DNA of 64,000 nt, taken from assembly GCA_016841955.1 (NCBI GenBank), contig JAENYE010000001.1, positions 446,025 to 510,024 of the forward strand, written 5' to 3'. A program made the translations under genes and the position numbers. This document shows, in pieces, positions 52,953 to 62,983 of the stretch. This DNA is from Methanobacteriota archaeon. GTDB taxonomy: Archaea; Halobacteriota; Methanomicrobia; Methanomicrobiales; Methanoculleaceae. Numbering within the stretch: position 1 is the stretch's first letter; each line of letters begins with the position of its first letter. The notes under the pieces were generated by a model. The model made no database searches. It was given only the letters and a program-made list of their open reading frames with translations, and was not told the origin of the DNA.

Positions 52953-53521
52953 GGATCCATCGTCCTGCATATCTTCACGAACGCTCTCACGAGACGCTCG
53001 TCCTTGACCCCCGGCGCCGCCTCGACGCCCGAGCAGACGTCGACGGCATACGGCCGCACAGCCCGTATCGCGTCATCCACGTTCCGGGGGGCGAGCCCGC
53101 CCGCGAGGATGACCGGCACCGGCGATGATGCCACACATCTTCTCGCGTATTCAGGGTCGAACGCCTGTCCGGTGCCGTGGCTGCCGTCGACGATCACCGC
53201 ATCGCAGTCGTCCCGCAGGGGGTCGCCGGGCGAGAGCATCCGGATGACCCGGACCCCCGCATCCCGGGGCACGGCAAGATCGCCCGCCACCTGCACCGCG
53301 TCCGGCCGCGAGAAGAAGATCGCCGCGAGGTCTTCCGCCCGGTCGGTCGACGTGACGGCGACCGTGGTCACGAACGGCGGGACCGCCGCAAATATCTCCC
53401 GCGCCAGATCAGGTGTCACGGACCGCGGCGAGGGGCTCGCAAGCACCACGCCGATCGCGTCGGCTCCGGCCGCTACGGCCAGAAGAGCGTCGCCGACCGA
53501 GGTGGTACCGCAGATCTTCAC
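52949..53521 (-). CDS. trpF: Phosphoribosylanthranilate isomerase
   Basis: 190 residues. The barrel begins [15 protein letters not shown] with the catalytic Cys at residue 4, and [26 protein letters not shown] (catalytic Asp) and [10 protein letters not shown] are the expected strands and loops. It is somewhat shorter than many TrpF proteins (about 200-210). The enzyme performs the Amadori rearrangement of phosphoribosylanthranilate. It overlaps trpC and trpB by 4 bp each. Confidence 0.95.
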   Translation of the reverse strand: MKICGTTSVGDALLAVAAGADAIGVVLASPSPRSVTPDLAREIFAAVPPFVTTVAVTSTDRAEDLAAIFFSRPDAVQVAGDLAVPRDAGVRVIRMLSPGDPLRDDCDAVIVDGSHGTGQAFDPEYARRCVASSPVPVILAGGLAPRNVDDAIRAVRPYAVDVCSGVEAAPGVKDERLVRAFVKICRTMDP

Positions 53522-54276
53522 GCGAATACAAATCCCTCCAGTCTTTTCCGCCGGTCCCGGGCCGACATCAGGGCGGACCCGATCAGGAACGCATCGCAGT
53601 GCCGGGCGAGGTTCCTGACATCGTAGGGCCAGGCGATGCCGCTCTCCGAGACCACGGTCCTCCCCTCGTCGCGTGCCGCCTCCGCAAGGCGGACGGTTGT
53701 CGAGAGATCGATCCTCATCGTCTCAAGGTTACGGTTGTTGATACCGATAAGGTTCGCTTTCGTGTCGAGGGCATGCTCCATCTCGCTTCTATTGTGGACC
53801 TCGACGAGCGGCTCAAGGCCGAGCGCGTGCGCCTCGTCGACGAATGCGGAGAGGCGGTCGCCGAGCACCCGGGCGATCAGGAGGACGGCGTCGGCGCCGA
53901 GCGTCCGGGTCTCGGCGAGCTGGCGTTCGTCGATGATGAAGTCCTTCCGGAGGATGGGGATGGAGACCTCACGCCGCACCCGGACGAGGAACTCGGTGCT
54001 CCCCCCGAAAAAGGTGGGTTCGGTGAGCACCGAGAGACCGGCGGCTCCGGCGGCGACAAACTCCCTCGCGATCGCCTCAGGGGTGCAGCCTTCGTGAATC
54101 CTGCCCCTGGACGGGGAGGCGTACTTCACCTCGGCGATGATCGCGTTCTTCCCCCGGCACGCCCGTATAGATTTTTCAAGACTCCGGTGGGGCATCCCAG
54201 TGGGATCTAAGGCCTGGAGAGGCCCGAGGCCTGCGAGGCGCTCCCCGGTCGACCTGATGATCTCGTCGAGGATCAC
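53518..54276 (-). CDS. trpC: Indole-3-glycerol-phosphate synthase
   Basis: 252 residues from the GTG at 54276 (GTG ATC CTC GAC), which overlaps the trpD stop in GTGA; longer frames are shadow. The IGPS barrel shows [15 protein letters not shown] (catalytic Lys about 50), [25 protein letters not shown] (catalytic Lys), [11 protein letters not shown] and [10 protein letters not shown]. It closes the indole ring in tryptophan synthesis. Overlaps with trpD and trpF show tight operon packing. Confidence 0.96.
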   Translation of the reverse strand: MILDEIIRSTGERLAGLGPLQALDPTGMPHRSLEKSIRACRGKNAIIAEVKYASPSRGRIHEGCTPEAIAREFVAAGAAGLSVLTEPTFFGGSTEFLVRVRREVSIPILRKDFIIDERQLAETRTLGADAVLLIARVLGDRLSAFVDEAHALGLEPLVEVHNRSEMEHALDTKANLIGINNRNLETMRIDLSTTVRLAEAARDEGRTVVSESGIAWPYDVRNLARHCDAFLIGSALMSARDRRKRLEGFVFA

Positions 54277-55289
54277 ACCAAGCCTCCGGTTGCCTCGATC
54301 AGCCGGCGGAGCCGGTCGAGCGCCGCCCCCGAGTCGATCGACGTCTCCGCACGGGCGATACCCCCGGCGATGCCGCCGGCCTTCCCGCCGAGGTAGATCG
54401 CTGCCCCGGCGTTGAGAAGGACGATATCCCGGGCGGGGCCGCCCTCGCCCGCGAGGATGGCGAGGAGGGTCCGGGCGTTCTCCTTGGGCCCGCCGCCCCG
54501 GATGGCGGCGACGGACGAGCACGGGATCCCGAACTCCGTGCAGTCGAGGGTGTAGGAGAGGACCTCGCCGTTCCGGAGCTCCGCAACCGTCGTCGGCCCG
54601 GCCGTCGCGATCTCGTCGAGCCCCGCGCCGTGGACCACCATCGCCCGCTCCGCCCCGAGGTCCCCGAGCACCCGGGCGACCGGAACGGCGAGAAGGGGAT
54701 CGTAGACGCCGAGGAGGTGCGCTCCGGCACCGGCCGGGTTCGTGAGGGGGCCGAGGAGGTTAAAGACCGTCCGGATCCCGATCTCCTGCCGGGCAGACCG
54801 GGCGTGCTGCATCGCCGGGTGGTAGGCCGGAGCGAAGAGGAATGCAATCCCGGCGGCCGCGAGGACCTCCGCGACCCGGTCGGGCGGGATCGCGACGGAG
54901 ACCCCGAGCGCCTCGAGAACGTCGGCAGAGCCGCACCGGCTTGAGACGCCCCGGTTCCCGTGCTTCACGATGGGCACCCCGGCACCGGCCGCAACGAAGG
55001 CGGCCGCGGTGCTGATGTTGAAGGTCCCCGCACCGTCGCCCCCGGTCCCGCAGGTATCCACCCGCGCCTCCGGGGCCGGGAGGGAGACCGGGACGGCCGC
55101 CGCCCGCATCGCCCGGGCGAACGCCGCGATCTCCGCGACGGTCTCCCCCTTCATCCGCAGCGCCGTGAGGAAACCGCCGATCTGGGCAGGGGTCGCCGTC
55201 CCCCGCATGATCTCTTCCATCACCGCTCCCGCCTCGGCCGGGGTGAGGTCCGTGCCCGAGGAGACGCGGGCGATCGCCTCGCGGATCAT
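54273..55289 (-). CDS. trpD: Anthranilate phosphoribosyltransferase
   Basis: 338 residues of usual length. The PRPP-binding motif [17 protein letters not shown] (about residue 78), [21 protein letters not shown] (about 107) and [13 protein letters not shown] (about 158) are conserved, and [16 protein letters not shown] matches the anthranilate-side loop. It transfers phosphoribose to anthranilate. It overlaps trpG and trpC by 4 bp each. Confidence 0.97.
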   Translation of the reverse strand: MIREAIARVSSGTDLTPAEAGAVMEEIMRGTATPAQIGGFLTALRMKGETVAEIAAFARAMRAAAVPVSLPAPEARVDTCGTGGDGAGTFNISTAAAFVAAGAGVPIVKHGNRGVSSRCGSADVLEALGVSVAIPPDRVAEVLAAAGIAFLFAPAYHPAMQHARSARQEIGIRTVFNLLGPLTNPAGAGAHLLGVYDPLLAVPVARVLGDLGAERAMVVHGAGLDEIATAGPTTVAELRNGEVLSYTLDCTEFGIPCSSVAAIRGGGPKENARTLLAILAGEGGPARDIVLLNAGAAIYLGGKAGGIAGGIARAETSIDSGAALDRLRRLIEATGGLV

Positions 55290-55867
55290 GCTGCGTCCCC
55301 CGTGCCGAAGAGGAAGTTCGCAATCAGCCGGTTCCCCTCGGGGGTGAGGATGCTCTCCGGGTGGAACTGCACCCCCTCGATCGGAAACTCCCGGTGCCGG
55401 ACGCCCATGACCGCCCCGTCGTCGTCGCTGTGGGCCGTCACTTCGAGGCAGTCCGGGACGGTGGCGGGGTCGATGACGAGCGAGTGGTAGCGGGTCGCGA
55501 CGAGAGGATCGGGCACCCCCGCGTAGATCCCCGCACCGTCGTGCCGGATCGTCGACCGCTTCCCGTGCATCAGCCGGCCGGCCCGGGCGATGCGGGCCCC
55601 GAAGGCGAGGCCGATCGCCTGGTGGCCGAGGCAGACCCCGAGCGTCGGGACGGTCCGGCTGATCGTCCCAAGGACCGCCCGGTAGAGGGCGGAGTCCCGG
55701 GGATGCCCCGGCCCGGGCGAGAGGACGACCCGGTCGAAAGATTCGGATCGGATCCGCTCAAACGGCGTATCGCTCTTCACCACGACCGGTTCCGCCCCGA
55801 GCATTCCGATCTGCTGGCAGAGGTTGAAGGTGAAACTGTCGTAGCTGTCGATGACGAGCACCCGCAT
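55286..55867 (-). CDS. trpG: Anthranilate synthase, glutamine amidotransferase component
   Basis: 193 residues from the ATG at 55867 ([16 protein letters not shown]). Class I amidotransferase triad: Cys in [12 protein letters not shown] (about 79), and His-Glu in GVQFHPES near residue 170. The oxyanion loop VLSPGPGHP is also present. It supplies ammonia from glutamine to TrpE. Its start overlaps the TrpE stop by one base, and its end overlaps trpD by 4 bp. Confidence 0.97.
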   Translation of the reverse strand: MRVLVIDSYDSFTFNLCQQIGMLGAEPVVVKSDTPFERIRSESFDRVVLSPGPGHPRDSALYRAVLGTISRTVPTLGVCLGHQAIGLAFGARIARAGRLMHGKRSTIRHDGAGIYAGVPDPLVATRYHSLVIDPATVPDCLEVTAHSDDDGAVMGVRHREFPIEGVQFHPESILTPEGNRLIANFLFGTGDAA

Positions 55868-57282
55868 CACTGCACCTCCGCGCCGAGCGCCGCAAGCATC
55901 GCCCGCCCTTTGTTGGCGGTCTCGGTCCACTCCCGGCCGGGGTCGGAATCGGCCACGATCCCGGCCCCCACCTGGACGGAAGCGACGCCGTCCTGCACGA
56001 CGACCGTCCGGATGGCTATCGCAAGGTCCATCGTGCCGGTAAAGCCGATGTAGCCGACGGCCCCGGCGTAGATCCCGCGCCGGAGCCCTTCCACCTCGCC
56101 GATGATCTGCATCGCCCGGACCTTCGGGGCTCCCGAGACGGTTCCCGCGGGGAAGCAGGACCTGAGGGCGTCGAACCGGTCGCACCCCGGACGAAGCGTG
56201 CCCGAGACCGTGGAGACGATGTGCTGGACGTGCGAGAACCGCTCGACGGTCATGAACCCCTCCACCGAGACGCTCCCGAAGGCGGAGACCGCCCCGACGT
56301 CGTTCCTCGCAAGGTCGACGAGCATGATGTGCTCGGCCCGCTCCTTCTCGTCGGCGAGGAGCTCGGCCGCGAGGCTGTCGTCTTCCGCCGGGGTCCGCCC
56401 CCGCGGCCGGGTGCCGGCGATCGGGACGGTCGTCACCCGGCCGTTCTCCACCCGGACGAGCATCTCGGGGCTGCTCCCGGCGACCTGGCAGTCCCCGAAG
56501 TCCAGGTAGTACATGTAGGGGCTCGGGTTTTTTGCCCGCAGCCGCCGGTAGACACCGAACGGGTCGCCCTCGATACCGCAGGTGAGCCTCCGGGAGAGGA
56601 CCGCCTGGAAGATATCGCCCGCCGCGATATGCTCCTTGACCCGCATGACCGCTCTCGAGAACTCCTCCGGGGTGCAGGACGACGCCGGAACGCCGGACCT
56701 GCCCGGAGCGCCCGGGCGTGCCGGGGCGAGGTCACGTATCCGGGCGATCTTTCCGGCGATCGTCGCCCGGCCCCGGTGGTACTCCTCCTCCGCATCAGCC
56801 CCGTCGGTGACGAGCAGGTTCCCGATGACCGCGAGCCGCTCTCTCCGGTGGTCGAGGGCGAGGCAGTCCCGCGCCAGCATGAACCGGGCGACGGGTTCCT
56901 CGCGGTCCTCCGCCGTCTCCATCCGGGGCATCGGGTAGATGGAAGAGACGAGGTCGTAGGAGAAGTAGCCGGCAAGCCCTCCCGGGAACCTCTGGAGCGG
57001 CGAGGGGGCGACCCGGAACCGGCCCATGAACGAGCGGACGGCATCGACGGCGTCGGCAGCCTCGATGCCGGCGGCAAGCTCGCGGATGCGGGGGTCGCCG
57101 GAGGCCGTCATCGTGCCGTCGGAGGCCACGGCGATGATCGCAGCCGGGGCGGTGCAGATGAAGGAGTAACGGGCGGTCTTCTCGCTCCCCTCGAGCGACT
57201 CCAGCAGGAACCCGGGTCCTTCGCGGAGAGAGGCGTAGAGGTCGGCCGGTGAAGGCCCGGGGAGCGGGATCTCTCTATACAC
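55867..57282 (-). CDS. trpE: Anthranilate synthase component I
   Basis: 471 residues from the GTG at 57282. The chorismate-binding domain is complete: YLDFGDCQVAGSSPEMLVR, PIAGTRPRGRTPAEDD, AEHIMLVDLARNDVG and AGTVSGAPKVRAM. The family usually has another 15-25 residues before YREIP. Here the upstream frame reads NPGCEEVVAAANAGVRPLV-VPVYREI in register back to about 57348, but without an ATG, GTG or TTG start. The N-terminus may therefore be longer, perhaps from the CTG at 57348, or the original start has been lost. It forms the synthase with TrpG. Confidence 0.92.
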   Translation of the reverse strand: MYREIPLPGPSPADLYASLREGPGFLLESLEGSEKTARYSFICTAPAAIIAVASDGTMTASGDPRIRELAAGIEAADAVDAVRSFMGRFRVAPSPLQRFPGGLAGYFSYDLVSSIYPMPRMETAEDREEPVARFMLARDCLALDHRRERLAVIGNLLVTDGADAEEEYHRGRATIAGKIARIRDLAPARPGAPGRSGVPASSCTPEEFSRAVMRVKEHIAAGDIFQAVLSRRLTCGIEGDPFGVYRRLRAKNPSPYMYYLDFGDCQVAGSSPEMLVRVENGRVTTVPIAGTRPRGRTPAEDDSLAAELLADEKERAEHIMLVDLARNDVGAVSAFGSVSVEGFMTVERFSHVQHIVSTVSGTLRPGCDRFDALRSCFPAGTVSGAPKVRAMQIIGEVEGLRRGIYAGAVGYIGFTGTMDLAIAIRTVVVQDGVASVQVGAGIVADSDPGREWTETANKGRAMLAALGAEVQ

Positions 57283-57385
57283 CGGGACGACGAGAGGCCG
57301 GACGCCCGCGTTCGCCGCGGCGACGACCTCTTCGCATCCCGGGTTCAGGTTAGGCTCTCTTAGAGCGCTGTCCAGTCCACCGGCA

Positions 57386-58744
57386 TCACCCCGTCACCGG
57401 CAGTCGGGAGAGCGACTCTTTGATCAACTCCACCGGGTATTCGTAGTCGACGAGCTGCCCTGCAAAGTAGGCTTCGTAGGAGGAGAAGTCGAAGTTGCCG
57501 TGCCCGGAGTTGTTGAAGAGGATTACCTTCGCGTCACCGGTCTCCCGGCACCGGAGGGCCTCGTCGATCGTGGCTTTCACGGCATGGGCGGCCTCCGGGG
57601 CGACGACGATCCCCTCGGTCCTGGCAAACGTCACGGCAGCCTCGAAGACCTCGTTCTGGCGGTAGGCGACGGGTCGGGCCACGCCGTCGTGGGCGAGCCG
57701 GGAGACGAGCGGCGACATCCCGTGGTAACGGAGACCCCCGGCGTGGATCGCCGGCGGGACGAAGTCGTGGCCGAGGGTGAACATCCGCATGAGCGGGGTC
57801 AGCCCCGCGACATCCCCGAAGTCGTAGGCGTAAAGCCCCTTCGTCAGGGTAGGGCAGGCGGCCGGCTCCACCGCAACGATATCGGTGTCGGGGTGCTTCC
57901 CGGTCATCTTATCACCGGCGAACGGGAAGGCGAGCCCTGCGAAATTGCTCCCGCCGCCGACACACCCGATCACTACGTCGGGGTAGGTGTCCTCCATCGC
58001 GAGCTGCTGCTTTGTCTCCTGGCCGATGATCGTCTGGTGGAGACAGACGTGGTTGAGAACGGAGCCGAGCGAGTAGTTGGTGTTCTCGTGGCCGGCCGCG
58101 TCCTCGACCGCCTCGGATATGGCGATGCCGAGGGAACCGGGAGTCTCGGGGTCGCGGGCGAGCACCGCCTGGCCCGACCGGGTCTTATTCGACGGGCTCG
58201 GGATGCATTCGGCGCCGTAGACCTGCATCATGCTCTTGCGGTAGGGCTTCTGGTCGTAGGAGGTTCTGACCATGTAGACGGTGCACTCCATGTCGAAGAG
58301 GCTCGTTGCAAACGCGAGCGACGAGCCCCACTGTCCCGCCCCGGTCTCGGTCGCGAGCCGCTCGATCCCTTCCTCGCGGTTGTAGTAGGCCTGGGGGATG
58401 GCAGTGTTGGGCTTATGCGAACCCGGCGGGCTTACGCCCTCCCACTTGTAGTAGATCTTCGCCGGAGTCTTCAAGGCCGCCTCGAGCCTTCTCGCCCGGT
58501 AAAGAGGGCTCGGCCTCCAGAGGGTGAGAATTTCGCGGACTTCTGCGGGGACATCGATGTAGCGTTCCGTGCTCATCTCCTGCCGGATCAGTTCCATCGG
58601 GAAGATGTGGCGGAGGTCGTCGGGGACTGCGGGTTTCCCGGTCGCCGGGTGGAGAACCGGATCCATGGGCGTCGGGAGGTCTGCCTGGATGTTGTACCAC
58701 CGTTTCGGCATCTCCTCCTCGTCAAGGAGGATCTTCGTCTGCAT
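57386..58744 (-). CDS. Tryptophan synthase beta chain homologue TrpB2
   Basis: 452 residues from the ATG at 58744 ([19 protein letters not shown]), longer than TrpB1 (390). PLP lysine in [18 protein letters not shown] (about residue 110), [31 protein letters not shown] and [10 protein letters not shown] are the TrpB2 features, with the N-terminal 'YNI.ADLP.P..P.L' extension. TrpB2 works without TrpA and may salvage indole or act as a serine deaminase. It is the first gene of the tryptophan operon, ahead of trpE by about 100 bp. Confidence 0.93.
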   Translation of the reverse strand: MQTKILLDEEEMPKRWYNIQADLPTPMDPVLHPATGKPAVPDDLRHIFPMELIRQEMSTERYIDVPAEVREILTLWRPSPLYRARRLEAALKTPAKIYYKWEGVSPPGSHKPNTAIPQAYYNREEGIERLATETGAGQWGSSLAFATSLFDMECTVYMVRTSYDQKPYRKSMMQVYGAECIPSPSNKTRSGQAVLARDPETPGSLGIAISEAVEDAAGHENTNYSLGSVLNHVCLHQTIIGQETKQQLAMEDTYPDVVIGCVGGGSNFAGLAFPFAGDKMTGKHPDTDIVAVEPAACPTLTKGLYAYDFGDVAGLTPLMRMFTLGHDFVPPAIHAGGLRYHGMSPLVSRLAHDGVARPVAYRQNEVFEAAVTFARTEGIVVAPEAAHAVKATIDEALRCRETGDAKVILFNNSGHGNFDFSSYEAYFAGQLVDYEYPVELIKESLSRLPVTG

Positions 58745-58760
58745 ACACCATGGTAACCTC

Positions 58761-58783
58761 TGCGCACATATATACATTGTGCA
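58761..58783 (-). promoter_or_regulatory. Tryptophan operon promoter with inverted repeat
   Basis: Minus-strand TATA element TGTATATATG lies between TGCGCACA (58761-58768) and TTGTGCA (58777-58783), which are partly inverted. The site is 17-39 bp upstream of the TrpB2 start. A repressor bound here would cover the TATA box. The regulator is not identified in this window. Confidence 0.5.
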
Positions 58784-58911
58784 TCATCGTTGATCAGCGT
58801 GGGATGTATTCGTACACAATAATCACGGAGCTCCCGCCCGCTCCCGGGCAGGGAGGGGCCGGGTATGCCTCCGGGAAAAATGGTATATGGTCGCCTTGCC
58901 ACTGGACAGCG

Positions 58912-59496
58912 ATGTACTTCCTCGCCCATGCCATGGTCGGTGTCCTCATAGGGGTCATGATCGCGGCGATCGCCGGCGACCGGCGGGTTATCGCGCTCAC
59001 CGCGCTGGGCGCCGTGCTCCCCGACCTGATCGACAAGCCAATCGGACATATCATCCTCGCCGGGACCGTAGACTACGGCAGAATATACTTCCACGGTCTC
59101 ACCGTCCTCTTCCTGATCCTCATCGCCGGCCTCCTCCTCTACCACCACCGCCACCGGATCGGTCTCCTCGCGCTTACCGCGGGCATGGCGAGCCACCAGT
59201 TCTTCGACGGGATGTGGCGGCACCCCGTCGAGTGGTTCTGGCCGTTCTTCGGCCCTCTCCCCCGGCACGACTACTCAGAAGGTTTCCTCTGGGACGCAAT
59301 CCGGCAGGGACTCGCCCAGCCGAGCGAGTGGGTCTTCCTCCTCCTGATCGCCGGACTGTTCGCCTACCTCTACCGGCGGGAACTCGAGGCCGCCCTCGCC
59401 CGATTTAAGAGCCCCTCTTTCCGCCTGGCGCTCTTCGCGACGCTCGGCCTCGTCATTCTCGCTGCGCTGGCCGTGGGCGGGCGGCTCCTCCTCTGA
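58912..59496 (+). CDS. Membrane-bound metal-dependent hydrolase-like protein (DUF457 type)
   Basis: 194 residues from the ATG at 58912 (MYFLAHAMVGVLIGVM); the longer frame from 58750 crosses the trp promoter and is not credible. About five hydrophobic helices. The HAM near residue 5, LGAVLPDLIDKPIGHI (about 38), HGLTVLF (about 63) and SHQFFDGMW (about 102) match the His/Asp pattern of YdjM/DUF457 membrane hydrolases. Substrate unknown. A TATA-like GGTATATGG is about 30 bp upstream. Confidence 0.75.
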   Translation: MYFLAHAMVGVLIGVMIAAIAGDRRVIALTALGAVLPDLIDKPIGHIILAGTVDYGRIYFHGLTVLFLILIAGLLLYHHRHRIGLLALTAGMASHQFFDGMWRHPVEWFWPFFGPLPRHDYSEGFLWDAIRQGLAQPSEWVFLLLIAGLFAYLYRRELEAALARFKSPSFRLALFATLGLVILAALAVGGRLLL

Positions 59497-59755
59497 TGCC
59501 CCCACCCCCGCTTCCGCCACCGGATCGCGGCGTAGGTCGAAGAACCGGTGAGGGCGAGCCTTTCGTCCCGGAGGACCTCCCGCTGCTCCGGGATCTCCAC
59601 GCTCATCCGGGGCAGTAGCATCCTCCATAAGCCGGTCGGTCGCCTCACGGGCGTAAGCAGGTATCCATCCGCCTCCGGATAGGCATCCTGCGGCCGCAGG
59701 GAAACCCCAACTATTATATACGAGGCCGGAGAGTGGAATACCTGTGGTGAATGGT
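59497..59755. other. Non-coding gap before the GerW gene
   Basis: This 259-bp gap is GC-rich until about 59705 and then holds an AT-rich element (CTATTATATACG near 59711) that is the likely promoter of the GerW-family gene. A minus-strand frame (about 59700-59500) with weakly protein-like composition exists, but has no convincing start or homology, so it is not called as a gene. Confidence 0.4.
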
Positions 59756-60208
59756 ATGACTGGCGAATCGATGCTCCAGATAACCGTCGATCAACTTGCA
59801 CGAACACTCTGCGCGAGCGCGGTCCTCGGTGCCCCGATCGAGGCCGGCGAGCGGGTTATCATACCGGTCGCCGAGTTCGGGTTCGGATTCGGCGGCGGGG
59901 AAGGTACGGGAGGACGAAAAGAAGGCGAGCAGGGTGGCGGATCCGGAACCGGCGGCGGAGGCGGCATATCGGCCGTAGCCCTGATCATCATCACCAAAGA
60001 CGTTCCCGGCCCCGAGGGCATCCAGGTGGTGTCGCTGAAGAAGAAGAGCGAGATCGCCGAGGTGATCTCGACGATCGGGGAGACGGTCGGCCCCCACGTC
60101 GAGAAGATGCTCGAAAAGGGCTCCGAGATGATGCAGCAGCGCAAGGGTAAAATGCCCGGGGCACCGGGAGGAACAGAGATCCCGGTCAGCGGTGAAGGAG
60201 AGGCGTAA
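59756..60208 (+). CDS. GerW/YtfJ family protein
   Basis: 150 residues from the ATG at 59756 (GTG starts four and three codons upstream are possible). The GerW pattern is clear: GAPIEAGERVIIPVAEFGFGFGGG, a long Gly-rich insert (residues 42-72), then GGISAVALIIITKD and GIQVVSL, with a helical tail. In Bacillus GerW is a spore protein, but archaeal homologues exist with unknown roles. It is followed 21 bp later by a DUF2953 gene, the usual partner of GerW in bacteria as well. Confidence 0.85.
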   Translation: MTGESMLQITVDQLARTLCASAVLGAPIEAGERVIIPVAEFGFGFGGGEGTGGRKEGEQGGGSGTGGGGGISAVALIIITKDVPGPEGIQVVSLKKKSEIAEVISTIGETVGPHVEKMLEKGSEMMQQRKGKMPGAPGGTEIPVSGEGEA

Positions 60209-60229
60209 GGTTCTCTTCTCCTCTATTCT

Positions 60230-60916
60230 ATGGCCGCGACCCTTCTCTTCTCCATCCTCATTGTCGTCGCCGTCATCCTCCTGCTCGTCCTGCTTGCCCT
60301 GTACCTGGTCCCGGTGACCGTCTCGACGGTCGCTGACTGCAGACGGGAGAGTGCACGGGCGACGGCAGCCGTAGCCTGGGGTATCGCGGGAGCGAGGGTC
60401 CGGGTCGCCGACGGAGTGCAGGTACTCGAGGTCCTCCTCGCCGGCCGGCCGGTCATGACCAGGGATCTCCGGGAGATGGCGGCAGCAGAGCCGGAGAAAG
60501 AGAAGAAGAAGAAGGAGGAGGAGGAGGAGCGAAAACCGGCTCTTTCAGTGAGAGAATACCTCGATGCCGCCGGCGACCTCTGGCCTCATCTCCAGAGGAT
60601 CCTTGCCGCCTTCGTTCGCTCCCTCTGCCTCGAGACACTCCGGGGGGACTTCACCCTCGGCCTCGAGAGCCCCGCCGACACCGGCATCGTCTACGGCTAC
60701 TGTACCGCCGTCCGCTACGCCCTCTGGCCGGCTGAGGCGATCGACTTCGTGATGACCCCGGTCTTCGACCGCAAGGTCTTCGAAGGCACCTTCACGCTCC
60801 GGATGCAGATACGCCGCCCGCTCCTGATCCTCATCCCTGTAGTGAGGGCTCTTTTACAGAAACAGGTGCGACAGCGGCTCCGCCAGGTATCGGGAAGAGG
60901 TGCTCCGGGTGCGTGA
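60230..60916 (+). CDS. DUF2953 membrane-associated protein
   Basis: 228 residues. One N-terminal hydrophobic helix (residues 5-27), a DUF2953-type strand region (AVAWGIAGARVRVADG), a highly charged Lys/Glu stretch (about residues 87-105), then FTLGLESPADTGIVYGYCTAVRYALWP, the family's most recognisable part, and a basic C-terminus. DUF2953 proteins are linked with GerW across bacteria and archaea, function unknown. It overlaps the next small gene by 17 bp. Confidence 0.82.
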   Translation: MAATLLFSILIVVAVILLLVLLALYLVPVTVSTVADCRRESARATAAVAWGIAGARVRVADGVQVLEVLLAGRPVMTRDLREMAAAEPEKEKKKKEEEEERKPALSVREYLDAAGDLWPHLQRILAAFVRSLCLETLRGDFTLGLESPADTGIVYGYCTAVRYALWPAEAIDFVMTPVFDRKVFEGTFTLRMQIRRPLLILIPVVRALLQKQVRQRLRQVSGRGAPGA

Positions 60917-61163
60917 AGAGACCGAACTCGTCGTCGGCGGCTCCCGCAGGGTCGGCGACCGGTGCATCATCCCCATCGTCAGGGCGTTCACGATCTGCAT
61001 GGGGGGAGCCGCCACGGCCAGCCTGACCCCGGTTGCGCTCCTCGTCATCGAAGGGGGGCATGAGTATCTCTCCCTCCTCCCTGGCGCGCCCCCGAAAGCC
61101 GCCGAGATCATCGACACGCTTCGTGACGAGATCGAGCGGGAAAAAGAGAAGTGTGCGGGATAG
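60900..61163 (+). CDS. Short GerW-like protein
   Basis: 87 residues from a GTG at 60900 (a second GTG at 60909 is possible). The core RCIIPIVRAF-TICMGG and TASLTPVALLVIEGGHEYLSLLPG is a compressed version of the GerW pattern without the long Gly-rich insert. Its C-terminus is a charged helix. It overlaps the DUF2953 gene by 17 bp, so the three genes form an operon with two GerW-type subunits. It could also be a truncated duplicate. Confidence 0.65.
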   Translation: MLRVREETELVVGGSRRVGDRCIIPIVRAFTICMGGAATASLTPVALLVIEGGHEYLSLLPGAPPKAAEIIDTLRDEIEREKEKCAG

Positions 61164-61167
61164 CTCG

Positions 61168-62309
61168 TCACTCGTGGCGCAACGCCTGGATCGGGTTCAA
61201 CTGCGCTGCCTTCCAGGCCGGGTAGAGGCCGGAAGCCACGCTCGTGATGACGCCGAACGCCATCCCGAAGACGATGTAGAGGAGGCTCGTCGGGTCGAAG
61301 AGATAGTCCGCGTTCCCGACGAAGACCGCCGTCACAACGTACCCGGCGCAGAAACTGAGCGCTCCCCCGATGACGGCACCCGCAAGGCCGAGGAAGAGGG
61401 CCTCGTAGATGAACATCCGCATCACCTCGCTCCGGCGGGTGCCGATGCTCCGCAGGACGCCGATCTCCTTGATCCGCTCGGTCACCGACATCAGCATCAC
61501 GTTCAGGATCGAGACACCGGCGACGATGAGCGATACCGCGCCGATGCCCATCAAAAAGACCGTGATCGAATCGGTGGCCGCAAAGACGCTCTCGAGGATC
61601 CCCCTGGTGTCCATGACGGTGACGACGTCCTCCCGCCGGTTCATCCTCTGCTCGATCGACTCCTTGACGGCGTCGAGATCGTTGACGTCCCTGACCTTCA
61701 CGATCACCTGGTCGTACCCGTCCTCGTCGTAGTGGCTCGAGTACCAGGAGTAGGGCACGACGATGGCGTAGTCGGGGTTGATATCAAACCCCATCCCCCG
61801 CTCCTCGAGCACGCCCACGACCCGGAGGGTCTCGTCGCCGATCCTGACCCGGGCGCCGAGTTTCAGGCCGTTCTCCCTGCCGTTCGCGGCAAGCTGGCTC
61901 CCGATCAGGCACCCGGCGCCCGTGTCTCTCGGGTAGGCCCCCGACTCCACCTCGAGCAGAGATGGCATATCCCCGGCAGGGATCGCGTAGAGCATCGCGC
62001 CGCCCTCCTTTTCGCCCACGGATATCTTATCGGCGGTGCTCGCGAACGGTATGACCAGGTTGGAGCCGACCGCCCGGGTGATATCGTCCACCTGCCGTTC
62101 GGTGAGTTTGCCGCCGCCCACACCCGTCGCCGGGGAGACGACGAGGGTGTCGCCGACGTCGGTGACCATGTCGCCGAACATGAGGCCGATGCTGTTGCCC
62201 ATGATGCCGAGGGTGGCAATCGCGATCACCCCGATGACGATCCCGATGACCGCAAGGACCGACCGGAGCCAGTGGCGGCTGACGTTCCGGCGGGCGAGGT
62301 CGAAGAAGG

Positions 62310-62313
<4 letters not shown>
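61168..62313 (-). CDS. ABC transporter permease (MacB/FtsX type)
   Basis: 381 residues. Four membrane helices: one near the N-terminus (residues 18-40), then an extracytoplasmic domain of about 220 residues (MacB-PCD type), and three C-terminal helices (about 262-375) with LMSVTERIKEIGVLRSIGTRRSE, the FtsX-family coupling motif, and a closing LYPAWKAAQLNPIQALRHE. Such permeases power efflux or lipoprotein extraction rather than import. Its start overlaps the ATPase gene stop by 4 bp. Confidence 0.93.
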
Positions 62314-62978
<665 letters not shown>

Positions 62979-62983
62979 CGTCG

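Noticed and set aside
57343-57385. Tryptophan attenuation leader peptide before trpE
   Set aside because: A short frame with a single Trp codon exists, but a leader peptide needs several, and no terminator/antiterminator pair is visible.
58750-58911. Longer start for the DUF457-type gene
   Set aside because: The extra 54 codons span the trp promoter region and are not protein-like. The family begins at the ATG at 58912.
59500-59700. Minus-strand small protein in the gap before gerW
   Set aside because: Composition is weakly protein-like, but there is no start codon in good context and no recognised family; the frame runs on into the antisense of the adjacent gene.
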